A DNA stretch of 21,574 bases from Paraglomus occultum (GCA_910592205.1 CAJVPJ010000577.1:1-21574), one strand, 5' to 3'. Positions 8,473-20,695 are shown, counted from the first letter of the stretch. Notes: generated by a model not told the origin, from the sequence alone. Numbers and translations are program-made.

Positions 8473-11400
8473 TTATTTGCTACCTAATTGACAACTCTTT
8501 TTATGTCTAAGGATCTCAATCGGACTAAACGAATAATCTTTCCCACAAATATCACAATGGAAATTCTTTCCCTGTTCATTTTTCCCTTCATCATATTCCG
8601 TTACATTCTTCTTCAGTTTGTCAACCAGAAAATCAACATACTCATTCTCATTCTCATCCATAATATACTTATTCTCCTCCTTACCACACCTCATCGTATG
8701 TTCCTCAATTTCCGTTTGATTAAAGGTAAAATCCGAATTGCATTTCTCACAATGCCAGTAAGAACGATAAACGTAGTCACGCCGCTTGTTTGCTGTGACA
8801 GAGTCTGCTGAAGAAGATTTCGTTCCAAGACTGCTGGGGTGGACACTATTCCATCGCAAATAAGACGTTATTTGAACTCCATGCTTTACCACTATCGTAG
8901 GAACGGGGGTGAACATGACAGAATCATGAAAATAACATGCATTTGATTAATCATCAAAATTCACCTTTTTCAGAATCCCATATTGTTGGATCCTCTTCTT
9001 TCGAAGTTTGACCAGAAGACTGAGGAAACTAAACCAAATCCATTGCTGCTTAATTCTTGGCAATCGGTGATTTCAATGAAAACAAAAAACTAATATTCTG
9101 TTACCATCAATAACAGCTCGGAAGCTTTGGCACGCCCGGTTTCGCATGTGATCGGTGAATCCATGAAACCAGCCAATTTACGCGACAATTCTTCCGATAA
9201 TGCTGAAAAATCATCTTCATCATATTCCTGCTCATACTTGTCCATTAGCCATTCATCCTTATATATCTTTTGTATTGCGGGTGGCATCGTCAGGAGAACG
9301 TCATCAGATACTTTGTCTCCCACGGTATCTCTTTTGCTCGTGGAGAAACTAGCCTACAAAATGGTCATAATTCTCAATAATCTGCCTTGTATCGCGAGTT
9401 TACGTGTAGGACACAGTTGGATTCTCACGATCATACTCCTTTCTCACCTTTCGTTTACCACTCTCTAGTTTCCGTTCGACCAATAAGCCCCATAGTTTCC
9501 TCAACTGATAAGTTATGACTAACACTTTTTCCGCTATCCTCGCACCGCGAAATCGTAGTACCAGGTAGTCGTCGACGATAATTAGCGAACAGTCGGCATT
9601 AGTATCAATGGAACTGCCAAACAGAAGACTCGTATGTACTGTCGGAACACGCATAATGTTCACAAGATAAGGTTTGTTGGTTTCCAGTAACTGAACATAG
9701 GCTAAAAGTTCGTCATTTGCATCTTTTGGTAAAACACCGGATCGAGATGTAGTATATATGAGACAGCGATACAAAAAAATAGCAAAAATGACATCAGAAA
9801 GGCTTGAAAACTTGAAGATAGGCCCGGCTAGCAACAAAAGAATGGCGGGCCGCGACAATGTGATTATAAGTACCAGATCCTCGACCAGAAACAAGCCAAT
9901 CCGGGTTAGCATAGAACACACTTGTTGGGTGAATGTTCAAAAATCTATTTTGAAATTGATGTAATTTGAGGATAAAAGAATACACAGACATCTGAGTCAT
10001 GACTGTCATTACACAACTACCGTTTTGTTTTTGTATGAAATATCTGCTCATTCATTTTTCTCACTTCGTTGTGTTCGTCTTCAACGGCGAGCTGCGGATA
10101 CAATCCTAAAATTAATATTTACTATTAATATATTATATGAACACACTAACAATGAACCAAATGATTAACTTTAACGGACTACCTGAACAAAGAATAAGTT
10201 TCAGAACGTTTATATCTTTTTCAGAGGCAAGTGCAGACGTTGACCTGAATAAATGAATACGTTAATCGATCGCTTTACAAAAAAGACTGCACGAAACAAG
10301 CCTGTTATACAACTTTTCTCGAAGAGATTTAGCATCATGAGACAGATTAAATTCGAGGTCGCGTATATCTATGTGTTCAAGATCCGTATCTGTCAACTCA
10401 AAAATAAGTCACTATTTGTGTTAGATAACCATAACCATCTGACCAATGTATGTACCGTCTCGTTCTTCCTCCCCTTCTTCCTGAAACTTTAGTATTTTCC
10501 TTCTCTTTGATGATTTCTGAATATATTTTTGCCGACGAAGCAAATGTTGTTGTTCTTTCCGTTTACGCTTGTCACGCTGATAAATGCAATCAACACAGGC
10601 TTCGGTTTAACAGCTGCAACAATTGAAGGTATGTTGGGTCAGAAATATGAGGATTAGCATACCGCGCTCATCCACTCGCGCTCTTGTTCTCGTCTATTGT
10701 TTTCTTGCGATATTAGGCCTGCGTCACCCATGATGTCTTCAAACTGTCGCTTTAACTTGGTTATTTCGTATAATCGTTGCTCTTCGACGCCATGACGCTT
10801 GCACCATGATCGCGATGATTCCTGCATAGCAAATATACATTGAGCATTAAAATTATAAAGCATATGATTGTCATATCGTCAATACCATTTAATTACCGAT
10901 CGATCGGCTTTGATTTTGACCCATTCTTGCCATACATTAAGTAGAGTAAACGGATCTCCATGAGATGAATCTAAAGTGCGACGATTCTGTTTAAATTGAA
11001 TTTTAATAAATAATATTGTATCAGAAAACAAAATAATACTACATCATACCTGAATTATTTCTGGTTTCGGATTATTTCCTAAGCGTATGAATGGAGACTG
11101 TACATTGAGTGCTGCTGCTATGGTCACCACTGGTTCTATCAGATCAAATACCTGCAAGATTGAAACATACGATCATTAATAGCTACGGTTGGCACTGACG
11201 TATTGCAAACAAATTATCTAGTACCGTAGCCATTACGAGCATCTTCCCCAAGATGACATCTATTGGCAAGTTAGAAAGAACTCTGCCAAGCGCGGTCAGA
11301 TTCTCGCGGTCGTCGAGCGCACCCAACATTTGTAAAAATTTTATTGAAGATTCGATTGATGCCGTTGGCGGGCGCTTTTTGAAGTGTCAGTTAGTAGTCT

Positions 11401-14400
11401 ATCAAAAGCGTTCCATCGCTACTGGGTCAACTAAGCAATATATTCTATTTTTTGACTAAATGTGCTGTTACTTACTTCAACGTAATCAAAGTCTCTTGGG
11501 TCGCCGAGATCAAGAGCCTTTAATTGCAGAACAATAGGTTCGACGGGTACCCGAAGAATCTCTGGTATGGCAAAATCATTCAGATGCTGATATTCGCGTT
11601 CAGAATATAACCGATAACATATGCTGTAATAGACAAGGAAAGTATGATTGGGTTTTGCTTCTTGGTAAACCTGAGCACGTTTCGATCAGCTATTAATTTC
11701 TTTTACCCTGGTCCAGTTCGTCCGGCTCTTCCTAGAGCATCACGTTCATATCAGCATGATATACAAAATTACATCAGCGACTAAAAATTATGTCCTCATA
11801 CCAGCACGCTGCTTAGCACTGGCTTTCGAGATCCAAAATTCTGATAATTTATGTAACCCTTCATCGTGTCCTAACTCTTTCACCCTGCCTAACATTATCG
11901 AATTGGGATCATTAGCATTAAGAAAAAGATAATGATAAGAATTAATACTAATTCTAACGTAAATGACTTGTTTATACCAGAATCAATGATAAAACGTATT
12001 CCATCAATAGTGACAGACGTCTCTGCAATGTTGGAAGAAATAATACATTTTCTAATTCCTTCTGGTGCAATGTCAAACACCTTCAAAAAGCACAAAGAGA
12101 CTGTAGATAAGTCGTTGTTATTCTCACGTAATTAATCGATACAACATTCTCAAGCCGTGGTTGCACTCCATCGGTATCATATAAACACCTTTTCTTGTTC
12201 TTCAACTGATAGCGAGGAATGCAGCATCAATACAATCCACCGCTTGGTATAATTTGCATATAACTTCACTTCTTCAGCCAACTGTGAGATTTCGTTTATA
12301 CCACTCATGAAAATTAACAAATCACCTCGTTCATTGGCTGAGTATGTTTGATCTATTTGTTCCATGATTTTTAAATATGGTGTTGAGTCGATGCGATCGG
12401 ACTTGGCCGGAATGGAATACTTCCAGCACAAAGAGATGTGAGTAATAAACATTTATGGATTATAAAAGCGCTATTTGAAAAAAAATAAATAAATGTACTT
12501 TGATGTCAGCCTCTAGCCTAGCTTTGTAGTTCTTATCATCAATGAGATTAATGTCTTCCTCGTTGTGTGGGCGATAAAGGATTTCGACTTCATACATCTT
12601 TCCCGGAATCTAATAGTACGAAAAGCGAAGTTTAGAGGAATAAAGATCAAAAGTACGTGTGGTTATCAACAAACGTATCCTCGTACTGTTATTGTCGGAG
12701 CATCAAAATATTTTGAAAATAGTTCGCTGTTAATCGTAGCAGACATTAATACAATATAAACATCCTCACGATCCCGTAATAGTTGCTTTAACACTCCGAG
12801 TAGAAAATCACCTTCAGTAAACAAGCAATAATTCTTGTTAGAAAACGAATTATCTTCATCTCTAGCACCAAAAATGCCAAAGTTTTTACCCATCAAATGT
12901 CTCTCGTGAACTTCATCTACTATGATGACATCATATTGAGCCAGCCAATTGTCACTAGCATATTGACGTAGGAGCAAGCCTTCTGTCAAGAAGAGTATGC
13001 GTGTTTTGTTCGACTTTGTACCTTCAAATCTAACCTGAAATTGATATCAACTCGATTAATGGGTCTTGTAAGTCGTATAGTCGGTGAGACCACGTGCGGA
13101 TTGACGATAACCTGGTAACCGATCTGAGATCCATATGCTTTCATAGTTTCATAACTAGTATAATGAGGAAGTATAAAAACATTTATCATTTTTCCAAACT
13201 GGACAATATAAGCTCTAAATTTATTGCTTACAAGATGGCAAACTTACCCAACTCTCTTGGCAAGAGAAAAACATGCGATCCTCCTGGGCTGAGTGCAAGC
13301 GATCTTTTGAACTCCTGCTTCCATCAAATACTGTGGTACTTGTGTTGACTTCCCGCATCCTACGTTCGTTGTAGACAATCAGCATCCAACCCATCACTCG
13401 ACATTATAGATGAGGTAAAGAAACATACCAGTATCTCCAGCGACAAGAATGACGCGATGTCGACGAAGCGCTGTCAGTATTGCATCTTTGAATGGAGCAA
13501 TCGGTAATGCTGCACGATCCTACAGTGTGAGATATTGACATCAATCCTCAGGAGTTCATATTCAGCTTTCGCTACTTCAGACTAACCTTTTGAATCTTTT
13601 CTTTTGTTGCAGCGTCCTTCTTTCTCTTAAAATCATCAAATAGCACCAGCGCATATTTCACAGATTTTAACTCTTCTGCAGATTTTGTGAGACGTTTCTG
13701 CGAAGGCTGTTCCTTAGCAAGCTGTTTCAATTTGATTTTTCGATGGGATTTATATTTCACGAAAAATTCTAGAGAAAAATAAGTTATTTGTAGTGTTATG
13801 CAAATATTACAGTTTATGTCCTTCCAAGTTGACTTGATATGTTGATTTACAATAGAATGGATTCACATTTTATTAAACTTAAATAGAGTATTACAATGCT
13901 TTTAGAATTCTGTCGATATACGAATAACATGCATAGTTACATGTATTCAAAAACCAAACTGCATAAATAAATCTTTGATTTACGCTCACAACTAACTGAA
14001 TAAACTTACCTCTGAAAGCAAAATAATCGTCATCTCCTCTCGTAATAAATGATTCAGATCCTGGCCGATATGAAAAAAACCTGTCTTCGATATCTTTACT
14101 CCATAATTCTTCATCGCTTTCTGATTCGATTGTCACATCCTCTTTCCTCAACGCATCTTTATCGATTGCTATCGATTCGCGTGCTTCCTTGAGAAATTCT
14201 TCTCTTAGATCTGGTCGCCGAAGCTAATCAGCCAATGAAGCATTAGTTGATTTGCTGAATCATAAGCGACGCATCAATGCATGACTCGTAGTCTGTGCTC
14301 ACAATTTCTTTTAGGGGAATATCCTCTCTCGTTTCTCGTGGTGATTCGTTTTTGACTAGTCGTCCGTCTGGGGTATATCGCTCGGTCGGCTCGTCATACT

Positions 14401-14431
14401 TTCGGTTTGAACGATAGTGTCTGTATGACAT
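8473..14431 (-). CDS. DHX34: ATP-dependent RNA helicase DHX34 (DEAH/RHA family)
   Basis: DHX34 promotes UPF1 activation in nonsense-mediated mRNA decay. The 27 exons (minus) are 14303-14431, 14010-14223, 13587-13768, 13429-13519, 13248-13359, 13112-13154, 12890-13034, 12687-12811, 12499-12609, 12189-12419, 11978-12080, 11802-11888, 11707-11731, 11476-11623, 11225-11374, 11050-11151, 10897-10986, 10663-10821, 10456-10576, 10314-10389, 10183-10244, 10021-10105, 9874-9944, 9448-9722, 9105-9353, 8965-9019, 8473-8891. All phases close to 1176 aa (human 1143). Motifs: GDTGCGKST 160-168, DEVH 254-257, SAT 286-288, [25 protein letters not shown] 479-488. DHX34 hallmarks include [41 protein letters not shown] and [17 protein letters not shown]. 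Two C-terminal zinc-finger-like motifs lie at C1085/C1088/H1102/C1106 and C1150/C1153/H1167/C1171. AATAAA follows the stop (complement 8455-8460). Confidence 0.96.
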
Positions 14432-16016
14432 TTTAGTTCTACAGTCTGATTGTTACCGTATTTGCAGTAGTGCGCAGAAATTAAGGTTGAGGTTAAACCC
14501 AATCACATTAACGGTCACCGAAGTATGATATAAATATTGAATAATGAAGTTTCTGAAAAATCTTTATTTTCGAAAGTCACTATCACAACGATTTTGGTAT
14601 CGGTTTGAACAGGGGAGCCCCATTTGGGTCGAGCTTAGTATTTTGTTCGCGGTAAAATTAGATTTACCAAGTATGAAAATTACATAGATATTTTAACGTT
14701 ATTAGTCTATGGATTCTGCTCGGCACGTACAGTACTCAATTGTAGTACTGCTTGGTATATTTGCCGAAAATAAAGATTATCACATCGATGAATGAATGCA
14801 ATAAGCAACTTGTTAAGATTCTCAAATACAAACAAATGAAGCCTATTTGGAATGGGTTGAAAAATATGACGCATACCTGTATTACTTATACGTGAAATTA
14901 ATACCACTTGAGATAACACGGTTGAGATAAATTACAAGGTAAACTATTCAAGTATAAACGTAATATCTTTGATGGTCTGTACTATACCGACTTTTTCATA
15001 TCAACAGATCTCTACCCGACTGCTTTTCCAAAAATCATTAATTATTCGGCTTTCATGCTATGTTGGATTTCGACCAACCGCACGTTACGCGACGACATAA
15101 CAGCGAACGACTTGCAGGCTTAGCTTAACTTACGATGAAACTACACTATCGGAAAATATAATCATTCGCAGAGCGACAAGATTCGACTACCGGAGTAGTA
15201 GAATTTTTGTAGTTTAAGCGAAATAGAACCTGTCGCACGCTTTGCACTTAGCTAAAGTAATACGCGTTCACAACGCCTAGCACTATGAAATCGGGTAATA
15301 GAGCATCCACAATTGATGGAAAACGATATATTGCATCGCATACCTTATCTTTGAGAGATATTTGCCCTATTTATATTGTTGATATATGCTTTTTTTAGCG
15401 AGTACGTATATTCGCTGAGCAGACGATAGCGTACGGCTTAATCCCAAATAAACTTAAAATGCCATCGATTCCTTTATTAATCTTTCTGGACGTTTGTATT
15501 CAAATATGACTGGATTATTCTCAGAAAATAGTAGAAACTGATCACCTCGACGGATTCCGAATTCGCCGTTTAACAATAATAACGTGAGAATAGAATTGTT
15601 ATTAAAGCAATAGTTTATTAAGGAAAAAGCATCACATAAATTCTTTCTATAAGAGTGACATAACTGACTAGCACGTAACACAATTCTCTTCAGTGAGAGA
15701 ATTTATTTGTGATGCATTTCTTTTTGTGTTGATTTTTTTTAAGCTTTGCCAATTCTCCTGTTTTAAACAATTAATCGAAAACCTCAACACCGCAAGGTAC
15801 GTTCAACATTCTCTTTCGACTGAGCAGTATGTTCACTAAAGACTGAGATTTTATAAACCATTCCATATCTTGTGTAAATTATTTATACTACAGAATTCAC
15901 GTAGGCATAAATTATTTAGCTTGTAGGCGTCTTAGGTATTCTACCAAAACATTATAAAGGCTTTGCTCGTTGATCAAAGAGTCATGTGAAATTTAAAATT
16001 TACTCTTTCTCTCTGA
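14432..16016. other. Intergenic region, DHX34 promoter side to the folate enzyme
   Basis: About 1.6 kb without a recognisable gene. Two minus-strand frames are open: 14707-14919, with an AG acceptor-like site just before its second ATG, and 15454-15681, ending FLLFSENNPVIFEYKRPERL and a few more residues. Neither resembles a family I know, and no consistent intron chain links them. A small hairpin, ACTAC-CGGA-GTAGT, lies near 15186-15199. No tRNA, 5S or spliceosomal snRNA motif was found by eye. Confidence 0.4.
14498..14505 (-). promoter_or_regulatory. CCAAT box upstream of DHX34
   Basis: CCCAATCA on the plus strand (TGATTGGG as read toward the gene) begins 67 bp before the DHX34 ATG at 14431. 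Spacing and core match the CCAATCA before MPP10, but in the opposite orientation relative to the gene. Regulatory use is inferred. Confidence 0.35.
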
Positions 16017-16190
16017 ATGTGGTCTTTCTCAATACAGGTTCCCATTAAAAGACAGCTATTTCGCTACCTATCAAGGGCACCTTTACCGGAAAAAAAGCGA
16101 ATTGATATTGGTCAATATTTAATTCCACTAAAGTCATCCGCTGTTTCTTGCTATCTCTCACCAGGATCATACCCAGAAAAAAAATCAATA

Positions 16191-17685
16191 ATGGCAACAT
16201 TGATTGACGGCAAAGAATTAGCAAAGTAGGCGATCGAAGAAACAAATTTCGTAGTATTTATGTATGTCAGCAGCCATCGCTAATATATCCCAGATCTATT
16301 CGCGAGAAATTAAAGCAAGAAATTACAGATCTTGCACAGAAATATCCCGGCTTCAGACCGCATCTTGCCATTGTTCAAGTCGGATTAAGAGAAGATTCTA
16401 CCGTTTATGTGAAACAAAAGGAAAGAGCTGCAAATGAAGTAAGAAGTTCTTGCTCTTTTCAGTTTGAAGGTCTTTTCATTAAAATAACCAACTTTACGCC
16501 CTCTGGTAGATCGGGATTGAAATTACGTTACATAAGAAAGACAGCACTATTAGTCAGAACGAGGTATTAACTTGAAATTTTGTTGCTTTTAGTTGCTCAG
16601 TGCACTGATTTGGCCAGACAACTTCATTCCATGAACGTTTAGCTCTTGGATGCCGTGAATGAACTAAATAATAATCCATCAGTACATGGACTTTTAGTTC
16701 AGCTTCCATTACCAGAGCATATAGATGAAAAAGTAATTACAGAAGCAGTGGATCCAAAGAAAGATGTGGATGGGTAGGCAATATTAGTAGTGATATTGTA
16801 TTTTAATCAAGTATGTGCTAGTAATATATTGTTGACAAAAAAAATTCATCAATTGTGTTTGCCTCATTAGTTTCCATGTATATAATATAGGGAATCTTGC
16901 TAAACGCCACAATAAACCCATGTTCTTACCGTGCACCCCAAAGGGCGTTATCGAAATGCTTAACTTTATAGGTAACCCACATGCCCATATTTAAGTCCCA
17001 TGCTTGAAAACTCTCCTCACTTACGTTTTGGGCAGGTGTGGAAATCGCTGGTCGACGCGCTGTTGTAGTTGGCAGAAGTGATATTGTGGTACGTGATATC
17101 GTTTACCCAGTAATACTATTGTTGCAACATTAATAATTTATATGTTACCATGTCGTTCGTAGGGACTTCCCATGTTTATGCTTCTATCAAGAGCTGATGC
17201 CACAGTAACACTTTGTCATTCCAAAACACAAAATCTACCAGAAATAGTATGTATTATGTTGACTTTTTTTTGGTAAAAATTATTTTGACACTTTTTCTTA
17301 CTGCTTATTGTAGTTAAAGACAGCTGATATTCTCGTGGTTGCTATTGGACAACCCGAGTTCATTAAGGGTGAATGGATTAAACCTGGTGCAGTTGTTATC
17401 GATGTTGGAACAAATGCTATTGAAGGTTTGTGAAAAGTCAATGTTCTTGTACCTACACTCGTGAAATAAATTATCAATCATTATTTATTATTTCGTCTAT
17501 TGATGTTCGTTGCAGATGATACGAGGGTATCTGGAGTTCGATGGGTTGGTGACGTTGACTTTGTGTCAGCATCGAACGTAGCCTCTTACATTTCTCCAGT
17601 TCCAGGTGGAGTAGGACCAATGACTGTAGCCATGCTTTTGGATAATACTGTTCAAAGTGCAAAGAGGTTTTGGAGCATAGACTAG
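16191..17685 (+). CDS. Methylene-THF dehydrogenase/cyclohydrolase (bifunctional, no synthetase domain)
   Basis: Interconverts 5,10-methylene-THF, 5,10-methenyl-THF and 10-formyl-THF. Exons 16191-16225, 16294-16438, 16510-16563, 16643-16773, 16871-16971, 17036-17088, 17163-17246, 17314-17425, 17516-17685 give 294 aa, the normal size of the FolD/D-C domain. Active-site residues are present: S47, Y50 and K54 in the YVxxK motif, Q98 and P100 in VQLPLPE, and D121 in DVDG. Nucleotide-binding motifs follow: [23 protein letters not shown] and [20 protein letters not shown]. The sequence is closest in style to the N-terminal domain of C1-THF synthase, yet it stops (TAG) right after the domain, so the formyl-THF synthetase domain is absent. 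An in-frame upstream ATG at 16017 adds 58 residues with basic character (possible mitochondrial targeting), without a stop or intron. It is convergent with the carboxylase gene 23 bp away. Confidence 0.94.
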
Positions 17686-17708
17686 CACTATCTCCAACGT
17701 TCACACCA

Positions 17709-20695
17709 TTAATGGCTGATCTTAACCAACAGAGTTCCAGCTTTGACAACATCGCCTTCCTTAACAAGGATGTTCACAATTCCATCATGTCTAGAATAAA
17801 GCCTGACTTCGATCTTCATAGACTCGATCGTCAATAACGGATCATCCTTTTTTACTCGTGACCCGGATTTAACAAGCAGTCGGAGAATTTTACATGGCAT
17901 TGGTGCTGTATACGGAGACACTGGGAACATTAAAACGCGAAAAATATGTTTAGTGTTGTAATAATGTTGACCAAATACTACATCAAGGTCTGCTACTCAC
18001 AGTCATCCTCTTCTTGCTTAGATAGCGATATCATTCGTGATATCCGGGTAAACTTCATCTGCGAAGAGAAATCCTTACTGTGCATGTAAACATGTTCCGA
18101 TTTTTCGCCTTGATCCCCGTTTGCAATATGATAAATACGCTGTATTCCGCCTAAGAAACAAGTGAAAGCTTGAGAAATGTTTCACATTTCACACAACATT
18201 ATTTATCAAACAGATATTATACCGATTGAACAACGGATGGTGCCATATAGGTATCCTTAAATGCACAATTACAGTATTATTAAAGCATTTGCAATCAAAA
18301 AAACACATTTTTAAACACGACTTACGATCTCCTTGAACGGTTGCATCGTGCAATATCACCGACCGCCTAAATTTTTCAGACTTGTCACCACTACTAAGCT
18401 GAACGCTAAACTTGTAATCCTTATTTCCCTTCACTTCTACCTTGCCCTCATATTTGTAATCTATCTCAACTTCTCTTCCATTGACTTTGTATTTATCGGT
18501 CTGATTCTTATAATTAACATAACGCCATCCAGACGGAATATGCCTCAACGTCGTCCGTTGTCGCTCACGCAGATACCAAAACCATAGAAACGGAATTACA
18601 GACAGGTCATCTGAAACAAATGCTTCGTTTTTGATAGCATTCTGAGAAAATAATTCGTCAATGAGATTCGTATTGTAAAATCCACTGGCGAATTGTTTGC
18701 TAGAGACGATGATTGATAGGAACAGTTGGTTGGTGACTAGTCCAAGAACAATAGTGTTCTGCAGGGCAAGAGCCATATTATGAAGAGCCTCGCGGCGTGT
18801 GGCGCCAAATACTGATATTTTAGAAAGAAGCGGGTCGTAGTATACTTCTACCTCCGAACCTATAAAATCGAGTATCGATTAGCAAATCATAACTTAAAGC
18901 CGTCGTTCCTTTTTGATAGTACCTGTTTCAATACCAGTGTCATATCTTACGTTAGGGGTATCAGCTTGCTGCCAATAACAGATCCTACCAACGACAGGGC
19001 TGAAATTGTTCGCCGGATCTTCCGAGTACAGCCGACATTCGATTGCGTGACCCTAGTTAAACATCAAATACGTCATTCTATGATATAGCGACAGTATTCG
19101 AAAGAAAAAAATAATAATTATATTCAATGTACTTTTATCCTAAGTGTGGGTAGTGTCGACTGTGATAGATCATAGCCTAAATTTTAATAATGATGAGATT
19201 CATAGTTATGTTCTGGTAACGCAGCACACCCAAACCGCTCTCTACCTTGCGCCACACGTATTTGCAATTCGACCAAATCCAATCCCGTAATTAATTCTGT
19301 AATTGGATGCTCAACCTGTAATCGCGTATTCATCTCTAGGAAATAGAACCTGTCTTTCTCATCCTGTAACGATTAGGTTAGTTCTTATAATAATAATATC
19401 TTTTTGTTCAGCTACAACAGGTCTAATTCATACCAGAAGAAACTCGATTGTTCCCGCGCTTTCGTATTTCAGCAACTTCCCAATATCGATAGCAGCTTTC
19501 GTCATCCTTTTTCGTACTTCTTGAGTAAGGACGGAACAGGGCGTCTCTTCAATCACTTTTTGATGCCTTCTTTGAACTGAACAATCGCGTTCGAATAAAT
19601 GATAAACATTGCCATATTTGTCTCCCATCAGCTGGATCTGTTTATATTATTAACATTTGAAAACTACCCGCTTGTATGTAACATACTGCAATATTCAGCA
19701 TACCTCGACATGTCGTATAGATTCAAAGTACTTTTCAATTAGTAATATATCTGATCCAAACGCATGAAGAGCTTCAGACTTAGCTAGCGTAATCTCTTCG
19801 GGCATTCTACCAACAAACTTATCGATAAATACTAGACATCAATGGCAATGATTAAGACATAACGTAAATCCATAAAACATACTTAAATTCATCGTGAACA
19901 ATCCTCATCCCTCTACCACCTCCCCCAGCCGATGCTTTCAAAAGCACTGGGAATCCTATAAAAACAAGACGGCATGATAAGAATGTAGTATAACTCATTA
20001 AAAATCCGTATCAATATTAGTCTGGTTTTTATCTTACCAATTTTCTTTGCTTCAGCAATCAATGTTTTAACGTCCTGATCTGCTCCATTGTATCCAGGAA
20101 CCAGTGGAACCGATGGTAACTCCTTCGTCAAGAGATTTTTGGCGGCAGCCTTGCGAAATAATACGATAAGTTCAAAGCCAATTGTCAATAGAATAATATA
20201 TTCTATCAATCTGTTTCATTGCTCTCTTCTTACTTTTTCACCGACTAATCTAATTGCGTCTGCAGACGGTCCCATAAAAATCAGACCTGAACGCTCTACC
20301 GCCTCGGCAAATTCGGCATTTTCTGATAAAAATCCGTATCCGGGATGTATTGCATCCGCCCCAACACGCTTTGCAGCTTCAATGATTTTATCACCGCAAA
20401 GGTAAGATTCTAGTGCTGGAGATGCGCCTAGGTAGATGGCTTCATCGGATAGTTTAACGAATAGAGCATCTTTATCACTATGTAAGTATATTAAATAAAT
20501 CCGCGGATAAGACAGATAATCTATCTACATACGCTATCTCCTCTGCATGAAGTATGCTAACACATGAACCAAGTATCACCTGTCAGAATAAACGGCAACA
20601 TTCATAATGCCCAATTTGTTGCATGTTTTAATGATACGGCATGCAATCTCTCCACGATTAGCCACCAAAATTTTAGAGATTCGCTTAACGTCCAT
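17709..20695 (-). CDS. Biotin-dependent acyl-CoA carboxylase alpha subunit (3-methylcrotonyl-CoA carboxylase-like)
   Basis: Carries biotin carboxylase and biotin carrier domains; in MCC this subunit works in leucine breakdown. Exons (minus): 20580-20695, 20234-20477, 20038-20149, 19883-19955, 19704-19806, 19434-19637, 19246-19363, 19133-19176, 18923-19052, 18326-18859, 18001-18150, 17709-17920; phases close to 679 aa. Biotin carboxylase motifs: [15 protein letters not shown] from residue 8, [22 protein letters not shown] 164-175, [39 protein letters not shown] middle region with HIPSGWRY precedes the biotinyl domain. Biotin-accepting lysine: K645 in ESMKIE, with APMP upstream. The usual AMKM is SMKI here. 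The first Met sits 7 residues before KILVANRG, so no mitochondrial presequence is visible; an in-frame ATG 24 bases upstream adds only 8 hydrophobic residues. Substrate specificity is inferred; propionyl- or another acyl-CoA is possible. Confidence 0.92.

Noticed and set aside
14707-14919. Minus-strand frame upstream of DHX34 as an extra gene
   Set aside because: It has an acceptor-like site but no upstream exon and no recognisable motif; retained only as a note in the gap entry.
15454-15681. Minus-strand frame ending in a charged segment
   Set aside because: Composition is plausible, but no start context, exon partner or family match was found.
19176-19245. Reading carboxylase exon 7 through its GTAGAG donor
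   Set aside because: Read-through meets a stop, while splicing to 19176 restores the expected linker ([14 protein letters not shown]) before GHAIECRLY.
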